Counted from the stretch's first letter, positions 27,901 to 38,188 are shown. The stretch: 64,000 nt of DNA from Streptomyces aquilus (GCF_003955715.1 NZ_CP034463.1:7750001-7814000); one strand, 5' to 3'. The notes: generated from the sequence alone by a model not told the origin. A program made the numbers and translations.

Positions 27901-29408
27901 TCCACGTCCCCGCCGAGCCGACCGGTGAACTCTCCGACGCCTGGCGCCACTGCGTCGGCACCGGCCGCATCGAACTCGCCCTGCGCCGCGACTACCAGGA
28001 CTCGCTGCGGCTGCTCCAGGACGAGATCGGCTTCCGGTACATCCGCGGGCACGGCCTGCTGAGCGACGGCATGGCGGTCCACCGGCCCTACGAGTGGCAG
28101 GGCGCCCGGCACGTCCACCACTCGTTCACCTACGTCGACCAGGTCGTCGACGCCTACCTCGACCTCGGCATCCGGCCGTTCCTCGAACTGGGCTTCATGC
28201 CCGAGGAGTTGGCGTCGGGCAAGCAGACGGTCTTCTGGTGGAAGAGCAACGTCACCCCACCCCGGTCGCACGAGGAGTGGGCGGACCTGGTCCGCGCGAC
28301 CGTCGCCCACCTCGTCGACCGCTACGGCCTCGACGAGGTGCGCACCTGGCCCATCGAGGTGTGGAACGAACCCAACCTGGCCGACTTCTGGGAGAACGCG
28401 GACGAACAGGCGTATCACCGGCTGTACGAGGTGACGGCGGCCGCGGTGAAGGAGGTCGACGCCGGGTTGCAGGTCGGCGGCCCGTCGCTCTCGCCCGGGG
28501 CGGACGACTGGCTCGGCCGCTTCGCCGAGTTCGCCGAACGCCGGGACGTGCCCGTCGACTTCGTGTCCAAGCACGCCTACACCTCGGGCCCGGCGGACCA
28601 TGTGCCCTTCGGCACCCATCAGACGCTGGCGCCCGCACAGGACCTGCTGGACCAGTTCGCCACGCCCCGGGACCTGCTGAAGGGCACCCGGCTCGGCGGA
28701 CTGCCCGTCCACATCACGGAGTTCAACTCCTCCTACCGCCCCGACAACCCCGTCCACGACACCGCCTTCCACGCCGCCTACCTGGCCCCCGTCCTGGCGC
28801 ACGGCGGCGACCACGTCGACTCCTTCTCCTACTGGACGTTCAGCGACATGTTCGAGGAGGCCGGTCCGCCGACCGCGCTCTTCCACGGCGGCTTCGGACT
28901 GCTCACCCACCGGCAGGTGAAGAAGCCGACGTACCACCTGTACGCGTTCATGGCACGCATGGGCCCCCAGCTGCTCGCCCGCGGCGACGACCATCTGGTC
29001 ACCCGGCACACGGACGGCCGTGTCACCGTCCTCGCCTGGGCACCGGTCGACGCGACCGGGGAGACGCCGGGGCCGGAGCGGCACCGGCTGAAGCTGTCGG
29101 TACCGCTGAAGGACGCGGGGGAGGCCTTCGTGCGACGGTCCAGCGTGGACGAGGAGCACGGCAACGCCCGCACGGCCTGGCAGCGGATGGGCAGCCCCCG
29201 CTCCCCACGCCCGCACCAGCTCGACGTGCTCCACGAGGCGGCCGAGCCCGGCCGACGTCATCTGCGGCTGCCGGTGGCGGACGGCCGGGTGGAGCTGGAC
29301 CTGACGCTGAGCCGTCACGAGGTGACGTTGGCCGAGGTCAGCGCGGTCGTGGACGAGGCCCCCGCGTGGGCGGACGAGCGCCGACTGCTCGGCGGGGAGC
29401 CGCGATGA
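27897..29408 (+). CDS. GH39 glycosidase (beta-xylosidase family)
   Basis: A 503-aa cytoplasmic retaining glycosidase. The acid/base Glu158 is in EVWNEPNL and the nucleophile Glu275 is in HITEFNSS. GH39 enzymes are mainly beta-xylosidases and alpha-L-iduronidases; the bacterial, transporter-linked context favours beta-xylosidase or a related exo-activity. The start ATG at 27897 overlaps the stop of the binding-protein gene. A C-terminal beta domain begins about residue 375. Confidence 0.9.
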   Translation: MIHVPAEPTGELSDAWRHCVGTGRIELALRRDYQDSLRLLQDEIGFRYIRGHGLLSDGMAVHRPYEWQGARHVHHSFTYVDQVVDAYLDLGIRPFLELGFMPEELASGKQTVFWWKSNVTPPRSHEEWADLVRATVAHLVDRYGLDEVRTWPIEVWNEPNLADFWENADEQAYHRLYEVTAAAVKEVDAGLQVGGPSLSPGADDWLGRFAEFAERRDVPVDFVSKHAYTSGPADHVPFGTHQTLAPAQDLLDQFATPRDLLKGTRLGGLPVHITEFNSSYRPDNPVHDTAFHAAYLAPVLAHGGDHVDSFSYWTFSDMFEEAGPPTALFHGGFGLLTHRQVKKPTYHLYAFMARMGPQLLARGDDHLVTRHTDGRVTVLAWAPVDATGETPGPERHRLKLSVPLKDAGEAFVRRSSVDEEHGNARTAWQRMGSPRSPRPHQLDVLHEAAEPGRRHLRLPVADGRVELDLTLSRHEVTLAEVSAVVDEAPAWADERRLLGGEPR

Positions 29409-29431
29409 CCCCCCGAACGGATCCGCGATGA
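29405..29431 (+). other. Eight-codon relay open frame bridging GH39 and the YesL-like gene
   Basis: ATG at 29405 overlaps the GH39 stop (ATGA). Eight codons (MTPRTDPR) later its TGA (29429-29431) overlaps the ATG of the next gene at 29428, again ATGA. The next gene has no clear ribosome-binding site, so this tiny frame could carry terminating ribosomes across the gap. It could also be chance. Confidence 0.3.
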
Positions 29432-30111
29432 GCACACCGTCGTCCGCCGCCTTCGGTGCCGGCTCCCTCTCCCGCGCCGCCGCCCTCATCCACACCCTCC
29501 TCACGGTCGAGGCCCTCTTCCTGGCCGCCGCGAGCCCCGGTCTCGCGGGCCTCCTCCTGCTGGGCGCCGACCCGTCGAACCTCCCCCTGGCCGCCGTATG
29601 CCTGCTCCCGCTCGGCCCGGCCGCCTCCGCCGCCGTCTACGCCGTCCACCACCGCGACCGCGACCTCACCGACCTCCACCCGGCCCGCGCCTACCGGCGC
29701 GGCTGGCGGCTCAACGCGCTCCCCGCGCTGCGACTGTGGGCGCCGCTGCTGGCCTGGCTCACGGTCATCGCGTTCACACTCACCCACTTCTCCGCGTCCG
29801 GGCTGCCCGGCTGGTGGGCGGTCCTGCTCGGCGCGATCGGGGCCGGTTCGCTGCTCTGGGGAGCGCACGCGCTCGTCCTGACCTCCCTCTTCAGCTTCCG
29901 CACCCGCGACACCGCCCGCCTCGCCGCGTACTTCCTGTTCCGGCACGGGCGTGCCACCCTCGCCGCCGGCTCGCTGCTCGTCCTGTCCGCCGCGGGGACC
30001 GCCCTGCTGACCGAGGCCCTGCCCGCCCTGCTGGCCGCCCCGCTCCTGCTGTCCCTGCTGCACGGCAGCCGCGCGGTGATCGCCGAGACCGAGAGGGACT
30101 TCACCGCATGA
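29428..30111 (+). CDS. YesL-like integral membrane protein (DUF624)
   Basis: A 227-aa protein with five or six hydrophobic segments (for example LIHTLLTVEALFLAAASPG near the start and LAAGSLLVLSAAGTALL near the end). It has the general pattern of the DUF624/YesL family, which is commonly encoded in oligosaccharide-uptake operons with LplABC-type transporters. The role is unproven; it may assist the transporter. It is coupled on both sides by ATGA overlaps (through the eight-codon frame upstream, and directly to GH42 downstream). Confidence 0.8.
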   Translation: MSTPSSAAFGAGSLSRAAALIHTLLTVEALFLAAASPGLAGLLLLGADPSNLPLAAVCLLPLGPAASAAVYAVHHRDRDLTDLHPARAYRRGWRLNALPALRLWAPLLAWLTVIAFTLTHFSASGLPGWWAVLLGAIGAGSLLWGAHALVLTSLFSFRTRDTARLAAYFLFRHGRATLAAGSLLVLSAAGTALLTEALPALLAAPLLLSLLHGSRAVIAETERDFTA

Positions 30112-32111
30112 CCGGCAAGATCCCGTACGGCGGTGACTACAACCCCGAGCAGTGGCCGCGGGACGTCTGGGACGAGGACCACCGCCTCTTCACCCGGGCC
30201 GGCATCGACACCCTCACCGTCGGCGTCTTCTCCTGGTCGCTCACCCAACCCGCCGAGGAGACCTACGACTTCACGGTCCTCGACCGCGTCCTCGACCGCG
30301 CCGCCGCCGAGGGCCGCCAGGTCTGCCTGGCCACCGGCACCGCCGCCCTCCCGCCCTGGCTCGCGAAGAAGTACCCCGAGGTCAACCGCACCGACTTCGA
30401 GGGCCGCCGGCACCGCTACGGCCAACGCCACAACTTCTGCCCCAGCTCACCCGCCTACCGCCGACTGTCCACCGCGATGGCCGGACGCCTCGCCGAACGC
30501 TACGCCGACCACCCGGCGTTGCTCGCCTGGCACATCAACAACGAGTACGGCGGCGCCTGTTACTGCGAGCGGTGCGCGGACGCCTTCCGCGACTGGCTCC
30601 GCGACCGGTACGCCACGCTGGACGCCCTCAACGACGCCTGGTGGACCACCTTCTGGTCGCACCGCTACACCGACTGGGCCGAGATCGAACCGCCCAGCGC
30701 CCTCACCGAGCACTGGCGGGGCCCCGACCACACCGCCTTCCAGGGCATCACCCTCGACTACTTCCGCTGCACCACCGACGCACTGCTCGGCTGCTTCCTC
30801 GCCGAGAAGGAGGCGATCCGGCGGTACGACCCGGAGACCCCCGTCACCACCAACTTCATGGGCATGTTTCGCCCCCTCGACTACCACCGCTGGGCACCCC
30901 ACCTCGACTTCGCGTCCTGGGACAGCTACCCGCCCCTCGACGCCCCGCCCACCTGGCCCGCCCTGGCCCACGACCTGATGCGCGGCCTCAAGGACGGCGC
31001 CCCGTTCTGGCTCATGGAGCAGACGCCGTCGACGACCGCCTCCCGGGACGTGAACCCCCTGCGCAGACCCGGCGAGTTACGCCTCGCCACCTTCCAGGCG
31101 ATCGCCCACGGTGCCGACGCCGCCCTCTACTTCCAGATGCGCGCCTCCCGCGGCGCCTGCGAGAAGTACCACGGGGCGGTCATCGGGCACGCGGGCCGGG
31201 ACGACACCCGCGTGTTCGGAGAAGTCGCCGACCTGGGAAAGGAGTTGGGGCTCCTGGGTGACACGACCCTGGGCGCCCGCACCACCGCCCGCACCGCTCT
31301 GCTCTTCGACTGGGACAGCTGGTGGGCCCTGGATATCTCCGACGGCCCCTCCCGGCTGGTCAAGTACCAGGAGGTCGTCCACACCTACTACCGCGCTGCC
31401 CGCGAGGCCGGCGCCGACGTGGACGTCGTACCGCAGACCGCCGACCTGACCGCGTACGACGTGGTCCTCGCCCCCGTGCTCCACATGGTCAAGGGCGACC
31501 TCGCCGGCCGCCTCGAAGCCGTCGCCGCTCGGGGCGGCAGCGTCCTGACGACCTTCCTCTCCGGCCGCGTCGACGCACACGACCGCGCGTTCCTCACCGA
31601 CGTCCCCGGCCCGCTCGCCCCCCTCATGGGCGTCCGCGTGGACGAATGTGATGCACGGCAGCCTGAAATCGCCCAGTCCATACCGGAGTTGGGGTCCGAG
31701 GCACGCCTCGTCTTCGAGATCGTCCAGCCGCGCGGCGCCGAGCCGGTCGCCACGTACGGCGGCGACTTCTACGCGGGCACACCGGCGGTGACCCGCAACG
31801 CCTGGGGGGACGGCGAGGCCTGGTACGTCGCCACGGCCCTCGACCAGCCCGGTGTCGACCAGGTGATCCGCCGCATCCTCACCCGTCACGACCTGCTCGG
31901 CCCGTACGCCGACCACCCGGCCGTGGAGACCGCGACCCGCGTCGCCCCCGACGGCACCCGCATCCTCTTCGTCCTCAACCACGCGACGGAAGCGGCCCCC
32001 TTGACCGCCCCCGCCACGGTCACCGACCTCCTCACCGGAAAGCGGGCCGAGAAGGGCGCCCCCCTGGCCCTCGACCCCCTCGGCGTGGCCGTGCTGCGGC
32101 TGCTCAGTTGA
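30108..32111 (+). CDS. GH42 beta-galactosidase
   Basis: A 667-aa enzyme of family GH42, the normal length (TIM barrel, trimerisation domain and C-terminal beta domain). The N-terminus IPYGGDYNPEQWP is diagnostic. The acid/base is Glu146 in HINNEYGG and the nucleophile is Glu304 in WLMEQTPS. A Cys cluster (Cys in NEYGGACYCERC) probably binds the structural zinc. It is the last gene of the uptake operon and cytoplasmic; it would remove beta-galactosyl (or alpha-L-arabinopyranosyl) units from imported oligosaccharides. It overlaps the convergent metallopeptidase gene by 8 bp. Confidence 0.94.
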   Translation: MTGKIPYGGDYNPEQWPRDVWDEDHRLFTRAGIDTLTVGVFSWSLTQPAEETYDFTVLDRVLDRAAAEGRQVCLATGTAALPPWLAKKYPEVNRTDFEGRRHRYGQRHNFCPSSPAYRRLSTAMAGRLAERYADHPALLAWHINNEYGGACYCERCADAFRDWLRDRYATLDALNDAWWTTFWSHRYTDWAEIEPPSALTEHWRGPDHTAFQGITLDYFRCTTDALLGCFLAEKEAIRRYDPETPVTTNFMGMFRPLDYHRWAPHLDFASWDSYPPLDAPPTWPALAHDLMRGLKDGAPFWLMEQTPSTTASRDVNPLRRPGELRLATFQAIAHGADAALYFQMRASRGACEKYHGAVIGHAGRDDTRVFGEVADLGKELGLLGDTTLGARTTARTALLFDWDSWWALDISDGPSRLVKYQEVVHTYYRAAREAGADVDVVPQTADLTAYDVVLAPVLHMVKGDLAGRLEAVAARGGSVLTTFLSGRVDAHDRAFLTDVPGPLAPLMGVRVDECDARQPEIAQSIPELGSEARLVFEIVQPRGAEPVATYGGDFYAGTPAVTRNAWGDGEAWYVATALDQPGVDQVIRRILTRHDLLGPYADHPAVETATRVAPDGTRILFVLNHATEAAPLTAPATVTDLLTGKRAEKGAPLALDPLGVAVLRLLS

Positions 32112-33435
32112 TGACGACGACACGTGCCCAGGACGGCGGGGTGTCCGGGACGTAGTCCGGGTCGTGCTCGTTCACGCCCCGCGCGGGACGCGGGAAGAGC
32201 CCGACGACGGTCCGGCAGGGCGGGGCCTCGGACGGCCAGGGGGTCTGGCCGTCCGTCAGCGCGACGATCACGTCCGGGCGGGGGTGGGAGCGCAGTGCCC
32301 GGGTGAAGCCCGAGCGCAGGTCCGTCCCTCCGCCGCCGATCAGTTCGATGTCCTCGGCGCGGCAGAGCGGGGCGGCGAGTCCGGCCGCCGCGTCGCAGGA
32401 GATCACCGAGACCAGGTCGCGCCGGCCGCCCACGGCCCGTGCGATCGCCGCCACCTCCAGCAGCGCGCTGCCCAGCTCGGCATCGCTCACCGAACCGGAG
32501 GTGTCGATCACCACGCACACCCGGGGCGGGGTGCGGCGCAGACTCGGCAGTACCACCCCGGGGACGGCGGCCGAGCGGCGGGACGGACGACGGTACGTGT
32601 GGTTCTCGCCCACCCCCGGCGCACCCGCCGCCGAGCGGATCGCCGCGCCCAGCAACTGCCGCCAGGGCTGCGGCGGATGGAACGCCTCGTCGGCCCAGCG
32701 TCGCCAGCCCTCCGGAGCCTCGCCCGGCCGCCCCTTGATCCCCTCGGCGACCCGGAAGCGCACGGCGTCGCGCTGCTGCCGGGTCAGCCCGTTCGCCCCG
32801 TCGGGGCCCAGTTCCCAGGGCCGCGCCTGTCCGTCGGCACCACTGCCGCAGTCCAGCCAGGCGAGGTCCGCGGCGAGCCCGGACATCGACGACGTGCGCA
32901 GGTATTCCTCCATGAGGAGGCCGTTGTCCAGGCCCAGCAGTGACGGCAGGACCGCGCCGAGGGGGTGGGGCAGGCCGTCGCCGTAGATGTCGTCGTTGAT
33001 CTCGAAGTCGGCGGCGATGTTGCGGCGCAGCCTCTCGCCGGGGCCGTACTCCTCGTTCTCCCGTGCGTAGCGCTCGCCCCTGCCGTGGTGGTCCCGGAGG
33101 AGATGGGACACCTCGTGCACCCAGACGCCGGCCAGTTCCTCGACCGGCATGCGGGCCACGAAGGCGGGGGAGACGTAGCAGCGCCAGTGCGCGTCGACCG
33201 CCATCGTCGGCACGGACCGGTCCTCGACGACGTGGAGCGCGAAGAGGGCGACGGCGAGGTAGGGGCGGACCTTGACGGCGTGGAGGCGGGCGGCGAGCAA
33301 CTTCTCCATGTCCAGGGGGAGTTGTGAGGCCTCGCCGCCGGTCCTCGGCGGCTGTGTCAGCGTCGCCCGCACCGGGCGCGGTGGGGGAGGCGGCGGCATG
33401 GGGCGCGGTACGGGCCGACCCGCAGCCCTCGTCAT
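32104..33435 (-). CDS. VWA-like protein with putative metallopeptidase domain (DUF2201-type)
   Basis: A 443-aa cytoplasmic protein. The N-terminal half has a zinc-protease motif (His107-Glu108-His111 in WVHEVSHLLRDHHGRG). The C-terminal half is a von Willebrand factor A-like fold with a MIDAS DTSGS (CVVIDTSGSVSDAEL). Such proteins are encoded next to MoxR AAA+ ATPases, as here; the genes overlap by 4 bp (ATGA). The pair may act as a chaperone-like machine inserting metal into or remodelling a target. The exact role is not known. Confidence 0.88.
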   Translation of the reverse strand: MTRAAGRPVPRPMPPPPPPRPVRATLTQPPRTGGEASQLPLDMEKLLAARLHAVKVRPYLAVALFALHVVEDRSVPTMAVDAHWRCYVSPAFVARMPVEELAGVWVHEVSHLLRDHHGRGERYARENEEYGPGERLRRNIAADFEINDDIYGDGLPHPLGAVLPSLLGLDNGLLMEEYLRTSSMSGLAADLAWLDCGSGADGQARPWELGPDGANGLTRQQRDAVRFRVAEGIKGRPGEAPEGWRRWADEAFHPPQPWRQLLGAAIRSAAGAPGVGENHTYRRPSRRSAAVPGVVLPSLRRTPPRVCVVIDTSGSVSDAELGSALLEVAAIARAVGGRRDLVSVISCDAAAGLAAPLCRAEDIELIGGGGTDLRSGFTRALRSHPRPDVIVALTDGQTPWPSEAPPCRTVVGLFPRPARGVNEHDPDYVPDTPPSWARVVVIN

Positions 33436-34667
33436 CGACCCGCCCCCAGCCCGGCCTCGACCCGCTCCACCGACCGTTCCGCCCGGTCGGCGATCCCGAC
33501 CACCTTGGCCAGCCGTTCCACCGCCGCCGGCACCTCCCACTCGTCGCGCCGCAGCCCGGCCAGCGCCTTGGCCGGGGCGACCAGCAGATCCGGGGCGCCG
33601 GTCTCCATGGCCCGGACCAGCACCGCCCAGCCCGCCTCCCAGCGCTCCCGTTCCGGCCGGGCGCCGACCGCCGCGACCACCGCCTCCAGCGCGGCCTGCC
33701 GCAGGTCGCCGCGCTCGGGCAGCTCGGCGGCCGGCGGGTCGGCCAGCAGTGACTCCGGGTCCGGGAGGTCCATCCGGTCGAGGTGGGCGAGCAGTTCGAG
33801 GCCCGGCCCGTCACCGACCGCACCCCGCACCAGCAGCGCCAGCACCTCACGGGAGACGTCGGCCGCCGTGCCGAAGGCGAGCAGGGTCAGCGCGGTCTCC
33901 CAGCTGCGCGGCGAGGGCCAGGCTCCACCGCGCCTCGTCTCGGTGCTCGGGAGCCGGTGGATCAGCGTCGGCCGGGCGTGCAGGAAGCCGCAGACCGCGC
34001 GCCGCGCGAACGCCACCGCCTCCGCCAGCCGCGCCGGCTCCAGCCGGGGCAGTTCGGCCCGGGGCCACACCCCGCCGAGGCCCCGCACCACCACCTCCCG
34101 GTCGTGCACCCAGTACAGGTGCACGAACCGGTTGGCCAGCGGCGGGCTCAGCTCCCAGCCGTCCGCCGCCGACGCGCGCGGATTCGCGGCGGCCACGATC
34201 CTCACCCCCGGCGGCAGTTGGAGCGCGCCCACCCTGCGCTCCAGCACGACCCGCAGCAGCGCGGCCTGCACGGCCGGGGTGGCGGTGGACAGTTCGTCCA
34301 GGAAGAGCAGCCCCCGCCCGGCCCGGACCAGCTCCACGGCCCACTGCGGCGGAGCCATCGGCACCCCCTGCACCGCGGGGTCGTCGCCGACGATGGGCAG
34401 CCCGGAGAAGTCGGTCGGTTCGTGGACGCTGGCGATCACGGTCGTCAGCGGCAGGCCGAGGGAGTCGGCGAGCTGCGTCAGCGCCGCGGTCTTGCCGATG
34501 CCGGGCTCGCCCCACAGCAGCACGGGCAGGTCGGCCGCGACGGCGAGGGTGAGCGCTTCGAGCTGGTCGTCGGGGCGGGGCTCGGTGCTGGTGGTCCGGA
34601 GCAGCTTCAGGAGGTCGTCGGCGAGGGCGAGTTGAGGGTTGGCGGGCAGGAGGGCGTGCGAAGTCAT
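33432..34667 (-). CDS. MoxR-type AAA+ ATPase
   Basis: A 411-aa ATPase with Walker A GEPGIGKT at about residues 53-60, Walker B LLFLDEL at about 118-124, sensor 1 in VAAANPR, and an arginine finger region in LANRFVHLYW. The ATG at 34667 has AGGTGA about 7 nt upstream; in-frame starts at 34673 and 34676 are also possible. It is the partner of the VWA/metallopeptidase protein encoded immediately downstream, and of the unknown 468-aa protein encoded upstream. Confidence 0.9.
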   Translation of the reverse strand: MTSHALLPANPQLALADDLLKLLRTTSTEPRPDDQLEALTLAVAADLPVLLWGEPGIGKTAALTQLADSLGLPLTTVIASVHEPTDFSGLPIVGDDPAVQGVPMAPPQWAVELVRAGRGLLFLDELSTATPAVQAALLRVVLERRVGALQLPPGVRIVAAANPRASAADGWELSPPLANRFVHLYWVHDREVVVRGLGGVWPRAELPRLEPARLAEAVAFARRAVCGFLHARPTLIHRLPSTETRRGGAWPSPRSWETALTLLAFGTAADVSREVLALLVRGAVGDGPGLELLAHLDRMDLPDPESLLADPPAAELPERGDLRQAALEAVVAAVGARPERERWEAGWAVLVRAMETGAPDLLVAPAKALAGLRRDEWEVPAAVERLAKVVGIADRAERSVERVEAGLGAGR

Positions 34668-34725
34668 GGGCATCACCTGAGGGGTGTGAAGGGGTCCCGA
34701 AGGGGACCTCGGAAAGGGAAGAGGA

Positions 34726-36132
34726 TCAGACGGTGAGACCGGTACGCGGCCGGGTTCGACGGCTCAGCCTGCGGCGCATCTCGGGAGGCATCCGACGGTC
34801 GAGCCGGGGACGACGCCCCTCCTCGGCCACGTCGGCGGCGGGGTGCTCGGGGACCAGCCCCGAGCGGTAGAGGCCGTGGTCGAGGCGGCGGGCCGCGGCC
34901 GACTCCAGCTCCTCCCGGAGCGGACCGTCACGCAGCACGGCACCGGGGCCGAGCAGCCCCTCGACGACGGCCAGCGCCCCGACGACGTCGCCGTGACCGA
35001 GCCGCTCCCGCACCGCGGGCAGCTCCTCGGGGTTGCGGTGCACGGCGTCGATCGCCCGCAGACAGGGCAGGGGCGGTCCGCCGAGCGCCACCAGCAGTTC
35101 CTCGCGGCGCAGTTGGGCGGGGTCGTGATCGACCGCCGTCAGCACGCCGTCCCGCAGCGCGATCCGATGGACCTCGCCCCGGCACTCCACGCGATGCGGA
35201 TCGCGCGCCGCGGCGACGGGGGCACCCTGCCCCACCTCCGCCGGGCCGTGCGCCGCCAACGCGGCGGCGACGAGCGGATGCAGCCGGTCGACCGGGACCA
35301 GTCCGGCCCGTACCAGCTCCAGATCCGGCAGCACCCGGGCCGCCGCCTCGGGCAGCACCGGCAGCGCCGCGACCTCCTGCGGAGGCGGCTCCTTGCGCAG
35401 CGGCCGGACCGTCGGCGCATGACTGTCGTCGGGCGCGACGAGCTCCAGCACGGCACGACTGCGCGGACCGAGCCGCACGGTGAAGGCCCCACGGGAAAGA
35501 CCGTCGGCGCGAAACAGCACCTCCGCCTCGGCGGCCCAACGGGCCGTGGCCCACGAGGAGTCGCCGGCGAGGCACGGCACCCCCGCCCACGAGGAGTCGT
35601 CGGCGCAGCGCGACGCCAGCTCGCCGCTTCGCCCCGCATCCCACAGATGCCGGTGCAGATCGAGCCGGAAACGCCGGTCGGGATACGGATGCGGATGGTG
35701 TCCGGGATCGCTGTCCCCGGACTCCTCCCACAGCGCGAGCGCCATCCGCTGCCCGGCGTCCGCCCAGGCCGGTGGCGTCCGCACCACCAGCTGGAGCGGT
35801 ACGGCACCCCGATAGCGGGCCAGGGTGAGCGTGAGGCCCGGCCGGAGCCGCCCGTCGGGGGCGATCCGAGGCATGTGCCAGCGCAGCAGATCCGGCGCCA
35901 ACCGGCGCAGATCCGCACGGAGTCGGGCGGTGACTTCAGTGCCGTGACGACGACGCACGGCGCGCAGATCGAGATCGACGTCGACCCGGGCGGCGGCGCA
36001 GGCGCCCGCCCAGTCACCGGCGGTGCGCCGGACCGTCGAGGTCTCGATCATGGACAGTGGCACGGCGTACTCGCGTACGCGCTGCCACATCAACAGGCGG
36101 GTCGGAATCCCGTTCGCGAGGTGGGCTGCCAT
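34726..36132 (-). CDS. Unknown 468-aa protein of the MoxR-VWA locus
   Basis: I do not recognise a domain. The protein starts MAAHLANGIPTRLLMWQRVREYAVP, has a central Trp-, His- and Arg-rich region with a short duplicated DSSWA segment, and ends in a highly basic tail (RRMPPEMRRRLSRRTRPR). The ATG at 36132 follows AAGGTGAG. It lies 58 bp upstream of the MoxR gene on the same strand, so the three genes form one unit; it may be the substrate or adaptor of the ATPase. Confidence 0.7.
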   Translation of the reverse strand: MAAHLANGIPTRLLMWQRVREYAVPLSMIETSTVRRTAGDWAGACAAARVDVDLDLRAVRRRHGTEVTARLRADLRRLAPDLLRWHMPRIAPDGRLRPGLTLTLARYRGAVPLQLVVRTPPAWADAGQRMALALWEESGDSDPGHHPHPYPDRRFRLDLHRHLWDAGRSGELASRCADDSSWAGVPCLAGDSSWATARWAAEAEVLFRADGLSRGAFTVRLGPRSRAVLELVAPDDSHAPTVRPLRKEPPPQEVAALPVLPEAAARVLPDLELVRAGLVPVDRLHPLVAAALAAHGPAEVGQGAPVAAARDPHRVECRGEVHRIALRDGVLTAVDHDPAQLRREELLVALGGPPLPCLRAIDAVHRNPEELPAVRERLGHGDVVGALAVVEGLLGPGAVLRDGPLREELESAAARRLDHGLYRSGLVPEHPAADVAEEGRRPRLDRRMPPEMRRRLSRRTRPRTGLTV

Positions 36133-36221
36133 CAGCACTCACCTTGAGCGAACGAGTCCCCCAATCCGAACGAGGAGAAGTTCTTCATCGGCGGCATCAT
36201 AGGCACGCCGCTCAAGATCTG

Positions 36222-38168
36222 TCAGTAAATAGTCCGCCCGTGCTCGTCCGGGACCCCCGACTTCCGGAAGAAGTAGCTGTTGATCTGGTCCCGCCACTCC
36301 CGCGCACTGCGCAGCTGCTCCTCGAACCGCTCGGCCACCCGCGCATGCCGCACCGGATCGACGACCCCGGCCAGCGCGTCCCACCGCCGCCGGGCCTCCG
36401 CCACCTCGTCCACGCCCTCGAAGTGCGTGTCGTAGATGTGCTGGACCACGGTCTTCCCGCTCTTCAGCACGTGCCCGTACGGCACATGATGGAAGAACAG
36501 CAGCAGCTCGTCGGGGCAGGACGCGACCGTCTCGTACACCTCGGCCCACCGTTTGCCGTACTGCCCCGCGTACCCGGTGCCGGACGCCACACTGCGATCC
36601 ACGCCCACGCCGTCCCGGTCAGCGAAGTGGTAGGTCCCCCACGGGCTGTACTCGTAGCCGTCCACGCTCGGCCCGTAGTGATGCCCCGGCTGCACCATGA
36701 AGCCCACTCCGAGGGGAGCGGTGTACTTCTCGTACGTCCGCCACGAACCCGCCATGACCGCGCGCACGCCCGCCGTGGCGTCCGCCCCGAAGGTGAGCCC
36801 GATCCACTCGTCGAGGATGCCCCCGGCGTCCGCGTCCGGCCGCCAGGCCAGCCGCCCGAAGGTGTAGAGATTGGCCTGCGCCAGCGGATGCCCGGTCCAG
36901 AACGGGTCGTCGCCGACGTTCGACACGGCGACGAGTCCGCCGCGCGCCAACTCCCCGACGGGCGACCCCTCTTCCGGCTCGAACCGCAGCACCTCGCTCC
37001 ACATCGGCCCCAGCCAGCACACATGCCGCTGCTGCCCGGTGTACTCCTGCGTGGCCTGCAACTCCACCGCGAGCCGCGTCCCCGGCATCGCACCGATCAG
37101 CGGCGACACGGGTTCCCGTACCTGGAAGTCCATCGGCCCGTGCTTCACCTGGAGCACGGCGTTCGCCGCGAACTCCCCGTCCAGCGGCGTGAAATGGTCG
37201 TACGCGGCCCGCGCCCGGTCGGTCGTGCGGTCCCGCCAGTCCTGGTGGTGGTCGTAGACGAACGCCCGCCAGTGCACGGTGCCGCCGTACGGCTCCAGCG
37301 CGGCGGCCAGCAGGTTGGCCCCGTCGGCGTGACTGCGGCCGTACGCGAACGGGCCGGGCTGACCCTCCGAGTCGGCCTTCACCACGTACCCGCCGAAGTC
37401 GGGGATCGCCTCGTGGACCCGCGCGGTCGCCGCCGCCCACCACCTCCGCACCTCCGGATCGAGCGGATCGGCGGTGGCGAGCCCGCCGAGCACGATCGGC
37501 GCCGCGAAGGTGACCGACAGATGGGTCCGGATGCCGTACGCCCTGAACACCCCTGCCAGTGCGGCGACTTCACTGATCCGGTCGGTCAGCAGCCGCGCCT
37601 CGGCCTCGTGCACATTGACGTTGTTCACGGCCACGGCGTTGATCCCGCAGGACGCCAGCAGCCTGCCGTACGCGGCCACCCGGTCCAGATCGCCGCGCGC
37701 CCGCCCGTCCTCCCAGAACAGCGAGCCGCCCGCGTAGCCCCGCTCCACCTGGCCCATGACCGGGTGCACGGCCACGTTGTCCCAGTGGTCCAGCATGCGC
37801 AGTCCCACCGCCGGACGATGGGTCTCCCGCACCGGTTCGCCGAGGAACGCCTCCTCGCCGAGCCGGACGGCATGGAAGAAGCCGTACAGCAGCCCGCGCG
37901 CGCCGGACGCGGTGACGGTGGCCCGTCCGTCGCCGCGTTCGTAGGTGAACCCCTCGGCGTCGTCGGGGCTGAAGGAGTCGTCGAGCTCCAACAGCAGGTC
38001 ATACGGCCCGGGTTCGCGCGAGACACCGCCCCCGTACCGCGCGCACGCGGCCACCAACTCGCCGTGCACCGTGTCCACCAGGAGACCCGAGCCGCGGAGC
38101 ACCGTCCGCCGGGTGCCGATCGGCCGGAACACCCCGTCCGGCAGCCAGGCCGGATCGACACCCTGCAT
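36222..38168 (-). CDS. GH67 alpha-glucuronidase
   Basis: A 648-aa intracellular enzyme removing 4-O-methyl-glucuronic acid from the non-reducing end of xylo-oligosaccharides. Signature segments are visible: acid Glu in [12 protein letters not shown], base residues Asp in [12 protein letters not shown] and Glu in [10 protein letters not shown], and the C-terminal [20 protein letters not shown]. There is no signal peptide. The ATG at 38168 has GGAGGAATC directly upstream. It lies only 20 bp after the GH92 gene and is probably expressed with it from the 41.97-kb promoter. Confidence 0.95.
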   Translation of the reverse strand: MQGVDPAWLPDGVFRPIGTRRTVLRGSGLLVDTVHGELVAACARYGGGVSREPGPYDLLLELDDSFSPDDAEGFTYERGDGRATVTASGARGLLYGFFHAVRLGEEAFLGEPVRETHRPAVGLRMLDHWDNVAVHPVMGQVERGYAGGSLFWEDGRARGDLDRVAAYGRLLASCGINAVAVNNVNVHEAEARLLTDRISEVAALAGVFRAYGIRTHLSVTFAAPIVLGGLATADPLDPEVRRWWAAATARVHEAIPDFGGYVVKADSEGQPGPFAYGRSHADGANLLAAALEPYGGTVHWRAFVYDHHQDWRDRTTDRARAAYDHFTPLDGEFAANAVLQVKHGPMDFQVREPVSPLIGAMPGTRLAVELQATQEYTGQQRHVCWLGPMWSEVLRFEPEEGSPVGELARGGLVAVSNVGDDPFWTGHPLAQANLYTFGRLAWRPDADAGGILDEWIGLTFGADATAGVRAVMAGSWRTYEKYTAPLGVGFMVQPGHHYGPSVDGYEYSPWGTYHFADRDGVGVDRSVASGTGYAGQYGKRWAEVYETVASCPDELLLFFHHVPYGHVLKSGKTVVQHIYDTHFEGVDEVAEARRRWDALAGVVDPVRHARVAERFEEQLRSAREWRDQINSYFFRKSGVPDEHGRTIY

Positions 38169-38188
38169 GATTCCTCCAACGATCCTGC

